A stretch of DNA of 64,000 nucleotides from Cristatella mucedo. Its lineage: Eukaryota > Bryozoa > Phylactolaemata > Cristatellidae. A program made the translations under genes and the position numbers. The first letter of the stretch is position 1. Each line of letters starts with the position of its first letter. This document shows positions 45,206 to 63,725 of the stretch, piece by piece. Under the pieces are notes generated by a model. The model worked only from the letters and a program-made list of their open reading frames with translations, was not told the origin of the DNA and did no database searches. Location of the stretch: NCBI GenBank assembly GCA_009760855.2, contig WPIO01000051.1, positions 920,001 to 984,000 on the forward strand, in the 5' to 3' direction.

Positions 45206-46527
45206 GGAGCGAGCGACCGCTCGAGACCTGCGCATCGAGGGCGAAGTGCCCTGTAAGAGCCTGGAGTAGCTCGAGCTAAGGGCCAAGGCCAAGGCCATCG
45301 AAGTCTTGGTCGAAGCCTGGTCAATAACCGTGCCCGCTGCTGGCCGACACACGAGGACTTCGTGCGCGGCCACGAGGCAAGAAACGTTGTGTCGAGCATG
45401 ATGACGACGGAAGCCGTTCTTTTGGACCCATTTCCTGTTCGCGATATATTTTGACTGCGCAATGCCTAAAGAACCGGAGATCGTCCGATTGCAGACCCTT
45501 GGAGTGCCTCGCTGAGATTACCAAACGTAAGTGACGAGAATTTGAAAGAACGTGCACGTGCGTTTTACTTCATACACATGCATCGTTTTTTGAGTGTCAC
45601 GTACCTACATGTCGATATGTTAACATCGGTGGTATTAAGACTTTATCTCGCAGTAAGTTAGTAATAGTAAGTCGTAGTAAGTTGCAGTAAGACAGGCTCT
45701 CGGTTTTGGCTGCCCGTGCTCTCTTGGATGCACGAGAGTCTAGCTGAGCTTTAATTGCTAATCTGTTCAGCATTAATGGAGTTTCTTGTCGTGCAGCTCC
45801 GTTTGTAACTCTACAAAGCCACAAAGACTAAATGGGTTTTACACAGGAGAGTGTTTTACAGCGGACACACAAAGCCCGACAAAGTGGCTTTGAGCGGTTC
45901 GACCTTGAGCGACGAGCTCGGCCTCCCCCGCGCCGCGCCAGTCCGAGGCAGTCGTCGTAGCCTAGTGCACCCGTCCACCCCGTGTGGGCCGCTAGTGTCG
46001 CCATCGCCGCATCCGTACGCGCGAGCCGATTCCTCGGCAAACAGACAGACACGACACGCGCCCCGAGCTCTCCGGCCGCAGAGCGTGTACAACGAGCGTG
46101 CGTTAGTACGGCTAGCGGCTTGGTGTCTGTTTTCGTCTATTCATTCGTCCATTCATTCATTCATTCATCTATTCATTTCATAACGCGACTTTTCGGGCAG
46201 TCGCAACGCATGCAAGGCACCGGCGGCGAGGCGTAGCTAACGCATTCACTCGTACTCGCGAGACAGCGATGTGAGCTCCGAGGCTCAGAGTGAGCGCCGA
46301 GCTCCGAGTGAGCGCCGAGGCTCCGAGTGAGCTCAGAGGCGTGCGCTGGCATGGAGGCACCCAGGTGCCGAGCGTTGCCGCAGTGACCTAGTTGGACTGC
46401 ACTATGCACTCCTGGATGAGCATACAATCTGGACAGCGCGGTGTATAAACGAGTGGTTTTTTAAGTAACTTCGAGTATTTTTTTAATGCAAGCCAGTCTG
46501 TGCGCTTCTTTGATCTAACCACTAGAG
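45206..46527. other. GC-rich stretch, no gene recognised
   Basis: A LINE-B tail fragment is likely at about 45795-45850 (TCCGTTTGTAACTCTACAAA). CpG-rich sequence lies at 45880-46430, with a small CTCCGAGTGAGCGC tandem repeat at 46275-46345 and a CATT run near 46140-46180. No coding region can be supported. Confidence 0.4.
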
Positions 46528-46725
46528 CAGCGGTTCTCAAGCTTCCTAATGCCGCGACCCTTTAATACAGTTCCTCATGTTGTGGTGACCCCCAACCATA
46601 AAATTATTGTGTGCGAAATGTGGACATGCGTGTTTTCCGATGGTCTTACGCGACCCTTGTGAAAGGGTCTTTCGACCCCCCCCCCCCGCCGAAAGGGGTC
46701 GCGAGCCACAGGTTGAGAACCGCAG
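46528..46725. mobile_element. SPIN-like hAT MITE with perfect 8-bp target duplication
   Basis: A 198-bp element. The left end CAGCGGTTCTCAAGC and the inverted right end CTGCGGTTCTCAACC form TIRs. CACTAGAG flanks both sides (46520-46527 and 46726-46733), an 8-bp duplication with TA at the centre, as known for the Buster-type hAT group. Internal blocks GTGGTGACCCCCAACCATAA and TTTCCGATGGTCTTACGCGA match my memory of SPIN/OposCharlie non-autonomous elements. There is no coding region. Confidence 0.88.
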
Positions 46726-46734
46726 CACTAGAGA

Positions 46735-47110
46735 GTCTTTCGGAGAGTCCACAGGCTGAGTCCACTGAGCTGCTCGTAAATGGAGAACAAGAAATGCCAG
46801 AGGACGGACTCTTATGGGACTCCACGGGAAACTGTTGTGGTGGATGAAACTCGATTCCCACACGACAAGGACTGAACACGATTGGACAAGTACGATTGGA
46901 ATGCCAAGCCAGTGCCTTGTCAGTCGGACCGATCGTTGCTCTCAATCGTTGAAGTAGGACATCGTGATCAATAGTGTCGAAGGCAGCTGCTAGATCCGGC
47001 AGAGCCAGGGCACGTGACATTCCCATCACCCGTTGCTGCATAGGATGTCACGGTTTACATGGAGGCGACCAGTTTCAGTGGAGTGGTGTAGCTAGAATCC
47101 AGACTGAAAG
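46735..47110 (-). mobile_element. LINE-B fragment
   Basis: The minus strand keeps ALPDLAAAFDTIDHDVLLQR and nearby TIGPTDKALAW from the palm. Surrounding sequence matches the antisense of 16.6-16.9 kb and 33.3-33.6 kb. Confidence 0.75.
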
Positions 47111-47114
47111 TTTC

Positions 47115-47530
47115 TGACATTTCTGGCAGTTTTTAATGTGTGCTACAAGCTGCTTGAACTTGAACCATGAATACGTGCTCGTTGAAGCACGAAACAACGA
47201 CACGCAACCCCGACGGAACGCTCAAGCGATCTCACATCTGCACGACAACGAAGGCTTTAAAATTGTATTTCGAATGTGCCCTCTCTCGCACCGGCTTTGC
47301 TATCTTGCCTCGGTTCATTATATAACTGATTCCCATCGGAGGATTCAGCCATAAATGCACATTAAAGGGCCTGGTCGTCAGCAGACATTAAAGGGCAGCC
47401 CCCCCCATATCACAAGCAATAATCAGTAGTGGAAGTGCTACTGCGGCTCCGGCGGTGGCAGATCTCGGTAGTCTGGAGGAGGCACAAGCCTGGACGTAAG
47501 CGATCAAGGGACTCAAAGTTATTTCTCTCA
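47115..47530. other. No gene recognised
   Basis: No repeat or protein recognised. Confidence 0.35.
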
Positions 47531-47533
47531 AAG

Positions 47534-47544
47534 CACACACACAC

Positions 47545-47577
<33 letters not shown>

Positions 47578-47634
47578 CGTGTGTGTGTGCGTGCGTGCGT
47601 GCGTGCGTGCGTGTGCGTGTGCGTGCGTGTGTGT
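47534..47634. repeat. Composite (CA)n-(AT)n-(GTGC)n microsatellite
   Basis: CA at about 47534-47546, AT at about 47549-47577, then GTGC/GTGT to about 47634. It resembles the composite tract at 3961-4075. Confidence 0.93.
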
Positions 47635-47639
47635 TGTTC

Positions 47640-50175
47640 GCTTTGCGTTCGCGCTTGCGTGTTTGTGCCAGTGCGTGTGTAGCCGCTGTGAACGTTTGTT
47701 TAATGAGCCTGCTGCGGGCAGATGCAAAGACGGGAAGGCTACATGGTGGCTGTAGCCAGCGACCACATAGGCGGCTGCTATAGGACGGCGCATTTAACCA
47801 CTGCGACGCCACACTAAGCACGCGTCTGGCTGACCGGATACTTTTCGCTCGGCTCGCAGCCATCTTAGGCAGCTGCGGGGCAGCGACACAGTGAACGGTA
47901 AAGGCGGCATTCCTTCGCAAGTCAGCGTGAAATCCTGCGATTATGTCAACCGGTGACTCGCTGCTGAGGAAAGCGAGCTGCGGCTGATCGCATACCTACA
48001 CCTAGAGCTATTTCGCAACAGAAGCGTACTGCGCCAGCGCACGTCACCGTCGACGTTCGCGCCCGAAAAGCCCCGAAGCAACGAGGCGTGGCGGCGAGTC
48101 TGGCAACCTGAATGGAGTCGGCGCGAAAAAAAGCGCCGGCAACGGATTCACAGCCGAGTTCGGCTCGCTGTACCGATTGATGCGCCGGACGCGTTCGCGC
48201 CCTGGCGAGGAGCGAAGCGTTGGCGCGAGACTCCCGACGGCTCCCGCGGCTCGGCGTCTTCGGCAGCGCGTCTCGTCTGGGGCGTTCGCATTCCTGCGCG
48301 CAGCTCGCACATTGGCTGCCGTTCGGCATTAGCTTCTCCTGCCGCTCGCGGCAGTGGGGAGTTGCAGCGAACTCTGTTACGCGACTAGAACTGCCGATCG
48401 GCAGGGGACGAGTACGCATCGCGAGGGGGTGGTGTCGATTGCGTGAGTCGTCTGCGCCACGTCGACTGGCGTTTTTAGCGAGGTGTACGACGCGCGGGCT
48501 CTCGTCTCTTCTCGCTCCCGCTTCTACAGTCTGCCTTCCGTTCTGATTCTTTCTAGCGCCCTGCGCGCTCTGCAGGGACACGCCGCGCACGCACGCACGA
48601 CGTACAGCAACCTTGCGAAACGCAGACGAACGCTGAGCCAATTTCCACTGCACTTTGGTGCAGGAGTTAGAATTCCTAAGTCACCTCGAACCGTGCCTCG
48701 ATCGGTCAACCGACCGCAATCTCTACCGAGTATCCACGAGAATCCACGAGAATACCTTGGTCCTAGGTGCTTGAGCGCGAAGCGCCGAGCCAAGTGAGTG
48801 ACCACCGCAAGGCAGTGGTAGAAACTATAAAACACTCTAGAGTACGAATAAAATCAAATGGAAAGATCCAGGCGATTTCACGTCATTGTGCGACTCGACA
48901 CTCTATTCCGCATTTCCCAAAACATACCTTGCGATTACCACGAGAAGATTGATCAACTTGGTAGTCGAAGGCGCTAGATTCCTACTGCCGCTTGCCGCTT
49001 GCAGCTTGCCGATTGGAAGGACTTGGTACAAGAGATTCGAAAGACCGCTTCTTGGGCACTGAAAACCGCTTTGTACTTGAGGAAGGAGCGAGCGTCAAGC
49101 GTCAGTGGCTGGAGCAACTCAGGCAGCATTTCCGCTGAAGCCTGCCTGTCGGGATGGAGTCAGTTATCGTCGGGCAGTCGATCGCTTTCAGCCGGATTTC
49201 GGTCATCTCTCGCGAACTGTCAGTTTTGGAGTCGCAGGTCGCAGCTGCATACTGTCCGAACTTTTCTAGCGGAAAGCGTCCGCGTCAAGTTGTCATGCCA
49301 TAGCGGCGAACGGGAGATTACCGTAGCGGTGACTTCCCGAGTCGCCGAACACGCTACCAAGCGATGATCTCATCGGAAACCGGCGACGGCCCTTGTAATC
49401 ACCCTGCGCCGTGACCTACGGGCCGGAAGAGTGGGAAATCCCAGAAAGCAAGGTATCGCCCGCCGGCCGGCTCAGTCGCCGAGATAGACTTTACACTGAG
49501 TGTAAAAATGCCCGGCAAAGCGACCCACCCGCCAGCGATCTGACAAGCGATGCTCTGGATCTCACGTTTACAAGCACGGCTTGGTTTCCTTAGCATCGCC
49601 TACCAAAAGGTTAGATGGCATCTCGCATCCACGACCATCGAAGAACTCGTGTGATCTATGTATGAGCTATCAAAGACGCGGTCGTTAAACCGCCTGAAGA
49701 GAGCCCGTACGACCGTCTTCGTGAGTCTGCTGCAGTGACTCTCCGCGTCAGGGCAGCTCAGACTCCGTCGACTGTAAAGCGGCGAGTCGCTAAGCGATTT
49801 TCAAAAATACCCATGCTACCAAATTTTATTATCTTAAGAACCGTGTCCTTGACGATTTTGTAACATTTAGTCTGGGGCAGCGCTTCTGCCGAACTGAGGA
49901 AAAATAGCAACAGTTTTAGATGGAGTAACGTTTTTGCCAAACTGCGGTTTCAACCATGGATTGGTTTGGTAGGGTGCGACTGCCGAACAAAAGCAGAACC
50001 CGCAACTAGAGCTTGGCTGTATTTTTTGGAGCTTTCAAAATGGGTCATTTTAAGCCTCTGTGGCAGATTATTCAACAAGAAGAACAAGGTGTTCACGCTG
50101 CGAGAGAATGCTGCCGGCAGAGTTCTCAGTTAATACGCATTTAGTCGACCAAACTTGCCCTACGTGATGAAAACT
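47640..50175. other. GC- and CpG-rich stretch, no gene recognised
   Basis: At 47950-48960 long open frames exist on both strands, as expected from the composition. No domain is recognised. A short protein-like frame at 49411-49593 (PEEWEIPESK, then a GTATCG that could be a weak splice donor) cannot be placed in a gene. Confidence 0.35.
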
Positions 50176-50177
50176 AT

Positions 50178-50179
<2 letters not shown>

Positions 50180-50213
<34 letters not shown>
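50180..50213. repeat. (GA)n microsatellite
   Basis: A pure GA run of about 17 units. Confidence 0.95.
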
Positions 50214-50214
<1 letters not shown>

Positions 50215-50215
<1 letters not shown>

Positions 50216-51475
50216 GGCAAGGGAGAGCGATTGAGGCAAAGATTTAGACTAAACGTTACAACTGACAAAGATACGAGCAAATACATTTTGGTTTGGAGAA
50301 ATCTGCTGTGCTTGTGGTCTGCGAAGCATCTTTTCAGAATCCATACGTTTGACGAGATCTTACTGACCTCTCAGCTAAACTCAGCCCAAGCGAAGATAAA
50401 CTGATCAATTTTGCTGCTTTATTTTCTAAATAGCTATGTGCCTGTATTGTCAGCATTGCGACGATCAGCACTAACTGAATGCTGCCAGTTTTTCAGCTTT
50501 GCTTTGTCAGGCTATGAAGTAGACCTCTCTGGTGCATTTCTTTCTGCAGAATGGCCCATGCCGTTGGATCATCTCGCTAGCGCCTGGCTAGCGCTCTGGA
50601 ATCTCAACTGGGAATTTCGCCTAGATATAGTTGTTGGAGGACGCGTACGCATGTGCTGAGGCATATGCAATCATAGCTTAGATAGACAACGGGTACTGGC
50701 TGCTAGTCATGCCTCGGGCCGAGTCTGGTCAGGCATCATCAAAGAGTCAAGCAACCCACCACGCAATTCTGGTTTCAAGACAAGCGGTGCCAGAAAAACT
50801 AGCTACGTCCACCAAAGTCTGCAAGAATCCAACTGTAACCAGCGTCGCACTATACCTCGTCACAGCACGCTGGTACAAGCGGCCCGAGTTGGATTCAGAG
50901 AAAGCCTTCAGTTTCGAATAAAATAATGCCAACATTTAAAAGCCTTCTGCACCACCTGCAAGTGTAGTGTCTCAGAGCGACAGGCGTAGTCAGCACGAGC
51001 CGAGTCATCTAATCGAGGAGATACGCGAAAATACTCGAGATGCAAGCTGTCTCCTTGGATACACTCGAGATGCAGCTGCCACCTGTATATCCAATACCTC
51101 GTAGCTCGACATCTGCACCTGCCACTGTGGAAGCTCGGGCAATGGGCATCGATCGCGGCTACAATTTCCACACAATCAATGTGCCAGGCGCAATTGAGTT
51201 TATTAGTAAGGACTACTGACTTGCAGCTTACAATCTGCAGTACTGCTCGGAAGGGTTGGTTATACGGGCAGGAACTTGCCAGCTATAGCACGGAGGAAGT
51301 TGTTCTACTCGCTTCAGCCTCGATCCAACCATGGCGCGGCTGTCGAAGTGCATAAATTTGCTGTCACGTGGCCGCAGGATGTAGTGCAGCACTGCTTATG
51401 AGTAAGGTCATCGGTATTTCTTTGCGTAACTCATAATAGCGTATACTTTCGCTACAACAGATACTAAGGCTCGTG
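50215..51475. other. No gene recognised
   Basis: A CGAGATGCA-type small repeat lies near 51030-51075. Open frames at 50411-50659 and 50709-50921 give no recognisable domain. Confidence 0.35.
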
Positions 51476-51477
51476 GA

Positions 51478-51640
51478 GCGCTGCTTTGGTCCAGTGGTTA
51501 AGGCGCTCGCCCCAACCAAGGTCAAAGTGAATGTATTTAATGACTGGCGTCGTGGGCTCGATTCCCGTGGCATATGTGAAGCGGCTGATTCGAGCTGAAA
51601 TTCTCTTAGGGTAATATACAAATGAATTGTATGCTGATTC
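51478..51640 (+). mobile_element. SINE-B copy (subfamily with the AATGTATTTAATGAC block)
   Basis: GGTCCAGTGGTTAAGGCGCT, CAAAGTGAATGTATTTAATG, CGTGGGCTCGATTCCCGTGG (B box), GCATATGTGAAGCGGCTGAT, and the 3' block ending ACAAATGAATTGTAT. Its 3' part is duplicated and then inverted. Confidence 0.85.
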
Positions 51641-51810
51641 GAGCTGAAATTCTCTTATGGTAATATACAAATGAATTGTATATATATATATATATATATA
51701 TATACTTATACAATTCATTTGTATATTACCATAAGAGAATTTCAGCTCGAATCAGCATACAATTCATTTGTATATTACCCTAAGAGAATTTCAGCTCGAA
51801 TCAGCCGCTT

Positions 51811-51814
<4 letters not shown>
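51575..51814. repeat. Perfect inverted repeat, arms of about 107 bp, TA core
   Basis: The left arm (51575 to about 51682) holds two tandem copies of the SINE-B 3' end. The right arm (about 51707 to 51814) is its exact reverse complement by eye. The 20-odd bp between are all TA. A CA run and a TA run follow at 51811-51860. Confidence 0.93.
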
Positions 51815-51862
<48 letters not shown>

Positions 51863-51869
51863 AATGAAT

Positions 51870-52514
51870 TACATATTGAGATGGTGAGCAGTGGCAACAG
51901 CTGTTGCAGCGGTACATCCAACGACGCCTCCAATTCGGCTCCGAGGGCCGATTGACTTCGGAGCGTGGACTTCGTTGACCTCGGAGCTTGTGGAGCGAAA
52001 TGAGCAACGAATGCTCTCTTCACCAGAGCAGCCGTTGCTTTAATGAGAGTAGCTTTAGCTTTCGACCAGCTGCATAGCCCGAAAACCGTCCAGACCAACC
52101 GTACACGTCAGCAGCAGCGTCCGACGTCCATCGCGCCAATGGTGAGAGAGCACCGCCCCGAACCGTTGTCAATTAGTCAACCTCATTCGTCATGCCTACG
52201 GTGGGTATCCGTGACTCCCAGCGGATCAGTAGCTACCGCTGCCTCGGCAGCTCTCGCTATTTACGCTGCCTCCGAACTCGCTATTTAAGGCCTCGCTGAA
52301 AGGCCCGCTCAGCCGCCAGCGCTGAGGGTCATCTGGCTCAGAATTAATAGCGAGGCCGAGGTCCGATCGTCGCCGTCGAAGGTACAGTGGGAGATGCGTG
52401 CTAGGGCTGTGACTTATCGATAGGTTTCTGTCCGTTATCTCTTCGCCAGCAACAGTCGCCGCATCGCTTGATACGCCAGCCGCCCACCCAGTTCCTCCGC
52501 CGGCACGCCGCACG
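51870..52514 (+). promoter_or_regulatory. UAP1 upstream region
   Basis: CpG-rich from about 52240. A TATA-like CTATTTAAGG lies at about 52280-52290, preceded by a related CTATTTACGC. No transcript start can be fixed from sequence. Confidence 0.35.
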
Positions 52515-52553
52515 GCTCCGGCCAGCGCTCGGCAGCCGAGCGCTGGCCGGAGC
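52515..52553. promoter_or_regulatory. 39-bp GC-rich perfect palindrome before UAP1
   Basis: Arms of 19 bp (52515-52533 and 52535-52553) with a single central A. The left arm begins GCTCCGGCCAGC. It lies about 95 bp before the chosen ATG. In RNA it would form an 18-bp stem closed by a CAG loop. Confidence 0.8.
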
Positions 52554-52647
52554 AGATAGCAGATAGCAGCGGCGGCACCGCTTGCTCTCACTCGGCGCTT
52601 GCTCTTCCTCCTTCCGTCCGTCGGCGTCGCAGATGCGATTGACAGAC

Positions 52648-60060
<7,413 letters not shown>

Positions 60061-60735
60061 TGAGCCGTCCGCGCGACCGTCTTCGCTCGTCGGAATGACG
60101 CCCGAGAGGCCGACGCCCGTCTCAGCTCCGCTGGACATCGAAGGCGAAGCCGGCGGGAGAAGCTGGCGACAGGATGCAGGCCGCCGCGTCAGCTACAACC
60201 TACACTGCCGGTTTACAGGAGAAGTCCCTCTCAGGCTTAGCCGGCGACTGAACGCTGAGGACACCTGTTAAGTTATCTTACTATTTTCGAGCGTCATGTA
60301 AAAATGGGCTCGCGATGGCTCTAGCATAGCGCGCCACGTGACGAACCACGTGGCGCCTTCCTGCGGACGGATCCTCGAGTCGAGCAGTCGCATTCGGGAG
60401 TCCGCTCGCCGAAAACGGCTGCTGGACGAGGGAGGGGGGCTCAGATCCCGCGCGATTGCAATGGTGAATAAGCAAACCCTATAGTGGATAGCGAACCTCT
60501 AGTTCACGGAAAGCTGTTGGAATTCTGATTTTAATTTTAGAAATGTAAGCGCGGTGTTTCTTCCGTGAATATTTTGCCCCGTTTGGGCCTGCGATGCGGA
60601 CGACATGATAACGTACTCCGAAACTGATCGCGTCCTGATTGGGGGCGGCATCGCGTGCGCCTATAGGGTGACCGCCGTGTGTAGTACCTTCCCCGTCACC
60701 AGTCGTACGCAGTGCCGTCGCAATTTTTACTTCTT
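60061..60735 (+). other. Probable UAP1 3' UTR and flank
   Basis: No second gene recognised. Open frames on both strands are compositional. The UAP1 transcript should end here or shortly after. Confidence 0.4.
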
Positions 60736-60741
60736 AATAAA
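60736..60741 (+). terminator. Candidate UAP1 polyadenylation signal
   Basis: AATAAA in TTAATAAAGC, about 675 nt after the stop codon. It is the first clear canonical signal downstream. Confidence 0.45.
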
Positions 60742-60744
60742 GCT

Positions 60745-61648
60745 AATCCGGTGTACCTCTGCCTTTGTCGGCTGTCAAAGATGTATCCCTCGAGTTTTAA
60801 CGGAGCCGCCAGCAACAGCATCGCGCCCACATTTTTTGGTGAACTTCAAAGCTCATCTTACATTTGGCCCGTACGACAGCGAAGACAAGACCAATGCCAT
60901 TATGGCCCCAACCTTCCAATGGAGGTTCAACGGGGGCGGGGCGGGCGATCCTACGTTGGATGTACTGTAAATGAAGCGACGCTAGGGACGTTAGCAGATA
61001 AATCATCGTTTGGGCATAGCCAATCGATGACGTTGGCGCGTACTACGTCCTTAACATTGGCTGGCTTGTTTTGAAGCACGCTCCTCTCAGACATCAACAA
61101 GCGACCGCTGGGCCGCTCGAGCTGGCCGGCGTGCCGCTAACGGCGCGAGGCTCCTCCTGTCCTCCCGTCTCTATAAACTGGGTAGACTAGCGCGACAGCA
61201 CCGTTCCGGTGGGGCTACCGCAAGACTCACTCTAGACCTCACTAAATGGTGCTAAACGCGACCGCCGCCAGTGCGGTCATTAAATCCGAGAAATCAGCCC
61301 GCGCGTGCGCGTGCTTCCTCTTTGCTCGATCAGCGGACGAGCGGTAACTGCACATTCTGTCGGAGCTAGAAAGCCCGCCGCCGTTTAAAGGCCTTTGACC
61401 TCCTCGTCTATCGCTGAACGGCCTGAAGTTTTTTGCCTCCTCCTCGCGCCCTCGGCTTCTCTCGTCACAGTAAATTTCGTATTTTTTTCATGACAAAAAT
61501 CATGTCCGTATTCTTTCACTTCAAGGCAGCTTTGGCGTGAAGCGTTTCGTCCGGGGGTCGCTGAGTCCACCATTTCGCGACTCGCACGTGTACAGGTACG
61601 CCTAGGGCTACCTACTTCAACGAACGCTACCAGTTCACGTGTGCATTT
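60745..61648. other. No gene recognised
   Basis: Mixed sequence with short open frames and no recognisable product. Confidence 0.35.
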
Positions 61649-61649
61649 A

Positions 61650-63575
61650 ACAATAATAAAAATAAGACACTTGATGTAGCACCCTCTGAGAACTCAATCT
61701 CTTTCTAGGCGCTTTAAATTTAATGCAAAGAAAACACGATCGAATGCTTAATGGTAGCCTGCTCAATAAACAACAAGAATAAACGTGGCTAGTTGTGACA
61801 TGCGCAGGGTCAGCATGCAAGTTTGGTTAAAAAAAGGATAGCTGATTTAACAGCCTCTTTTGTATAGCGACAGATGAGCCTGTACGGCTATCACCACCGC
61901 TTGCAGTGGCGATAAAGGATCGCCCACTGCAGGATTCGAGCCCATGACCTCGGGGCCGAGGTCGTGGAAAGCAACCGCCTTACCTAGTGAGCCATTACGG
62001 CTCACCGTTAGTGGCAGCATGCACAGTGTCAGCCGCATAAGCACTTAAAGGTTGAATCGCAGGGACCCACTAAATGCTGTCATAAATAGATGCGTTTTTA
62101 AATGTGGTCAAGGCAGGGGTTGTCGTGACAGAAGTCGGGAGTGAGTTCATGGCTTTGGGAGCATACGAACTAAATGCACGGTCTCCAAAGGATTTGAAGT
62201 TTGCACGAGATATCGGTAAACTGTTAGATTCCAATAAGCGGGTGATACTATGCTTAGCGCGGTGGGGCAGTAGATCTGATAGGTAGGCTAGAGCCAAAGA
62301 ATTCAGGCACCTAAAAGTGAATGACAAAACCTTGAAGTCGATACGTTGCTTGACTGGGAGCCAGGGAAAGTCGGTGGGCAGTGGTGTGATGTGCCAACTG
62401 CACGCTCACGACAGAAAAGCTTAGCTGCAGAGTTTTGTACCATCTGTAAGCGTTTGATTGCACAGGCCGGTGGACCAGTAAGCAGGGAATTACAGAAGTC
62501 AACACGGAAGACCACAAATGCATGGACCAACTTAGACGTGGTACCCCTGTCTAAACAAGCCCGACTTTATGCAATGTTATGCAGCTGAAAGTCGGTAGAT
62601 TTGACTGTGGAGCTGATGTAGTCGTCTAATGAAAGGTCACTTTGGAATAGGACACCTAGATTTCGTGGAGATTCGACAGGATGTATGCTGGCAGAGCCGA
62701 TTATGAGCGTTAGTTTTTCCAATTTCTGAATCACACTTGGTTTGCCCAAAACTAGTAATTTGGTTTTATCACCTTTTATTGTAGGAAAGTTTGCTGCCAT
62801 CCGTGTGCGGATGCCATCAATAAATGCAGCAAGTGAGTTGAGAGAATTCTATGTGCTTGAGGGCTGGGAGAGATTAAAGCAAAGGTAAAACTGAGTATTA
62901 TCTGCATAGAAGTGAAAGCCTAAATTGTGCTTGGCAATCACAGTGGCAAGAGGGAGAGTATAAACCATGAAAAAAAACACGGAGCCCTGAGGTACCCCAT
63001 ATTTCAGAGGTTCTTCTGGTGATCTTTGTCCATTCACATCAATACTCTGGAGTCTCCCATTGAGATAGGACCTGAACCATTGTAATGCAGGGCCAGTAAT
63101 GCCCAGGCGAGATGAGAGGCGCTCAAGAAGAACTTGGTGATCGATAGTATCAAAAGCTGCCGAAAGATCGAGCGAAACAAGCATAGCTACTCTACCCACG
63201 TCTGCATTCTCAAGTAGGTCGTTGTACACCCGAAGCAAAGCTGACTCTGTGGAGTGATTAGCTCTAAAACCAGACTGGAACTTACTAGCAAGGCTTGAAG
63301 TTTCAATGCATGAGTTCAGCTGGTCTGTCACGACTGGTTCCAGTGTCTTTGATAGGAATGGTAGAAGGGAGACTGGGCTGCAGTAACTCAATTTCTCTTG
63401 GTCTGGTGTTGCTTACTTGAGTATAGGCCTGACTACAGCCTTTTTGATAGGTGCTTTGACATGACGTGAGGCTAATGACATTTTAATGATGTTAGTTATG
63501 CATGGCAGCAGCAGATCAATGCATCATAGAAGCAGGAGAGTGGGAAAATGGTCCAAAGGACTCTTTTAACCTTTT
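61650..63575 (-). mobile_element. LINE-A, longest well-kept copy
   Basis: 3' tail at 61650-61720. Minus-strand coding: the C-terminal region (62327-62070), a middle region (62800-62303, KLLVLGKPSVIQKLEKLTLI ...), and a 180-codon palm and fingers frame (63391-62849) with KFQSGFRANHSTESALLRVY, SLDLSAAFDTIDHQVLLERL and KYGVPQGSV. The catalytic motif is YADN in place of YADD, and GVPQGSV is followed by FFFMVY in place of LGPxxFxxY. A SINE-A is inserted in the 3' UTR. The 5' end is lost near 63575 and no endonuclease is seen. Confidence 0.9.
61830..62006 (-). mobile_element. SINE-A copy with target duplication, inside LINE-A
   Basis: A full-length 177-bp copy. GTTA flanks it at 61826-61829 and 62007-62010. 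It reads from GGTGAGCCGTAATGGCTCAC at the 5' end to AATCAGCTATCCTTTTTTT at the 3' end on the minus strand. Confidence 0.93.
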
Positions 63576-63599
63576 TTTAACATTTTTCTCAGCATTTGC

Positions 63600-63725
63600 T
63601 CAGGGGTGCTCGCCTAAACCAACCGAGGTCGTGATCTCGAGCCCTGCAGCATACGTAAAGCTCGTGGATAGAGATCGAGTTCTCGTAGGGCGCTATGCGA
63701 ACGAGTTATATAGGTTTTTTATTTC
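63600..63725 (+). mobile_element. SINE-B copy, worn
   Basis: GGTGCTCGCCTAAACCAACC, GTCGTGATCTCGAGCCCTGC, then GATAGAGATCGAGTTCTCGT, GGGCGCTATGCGAACGAGTT. The first part of the tRNA head is lost. Confidence 0.65.

Noticed and set aside
47946-48653. A 235-codon minus-strand frame in GC-rich DNA.
   Set aside because: Overlapping frames are open on both strands, the composition is Arg/Ala-rich and no domain is visible.
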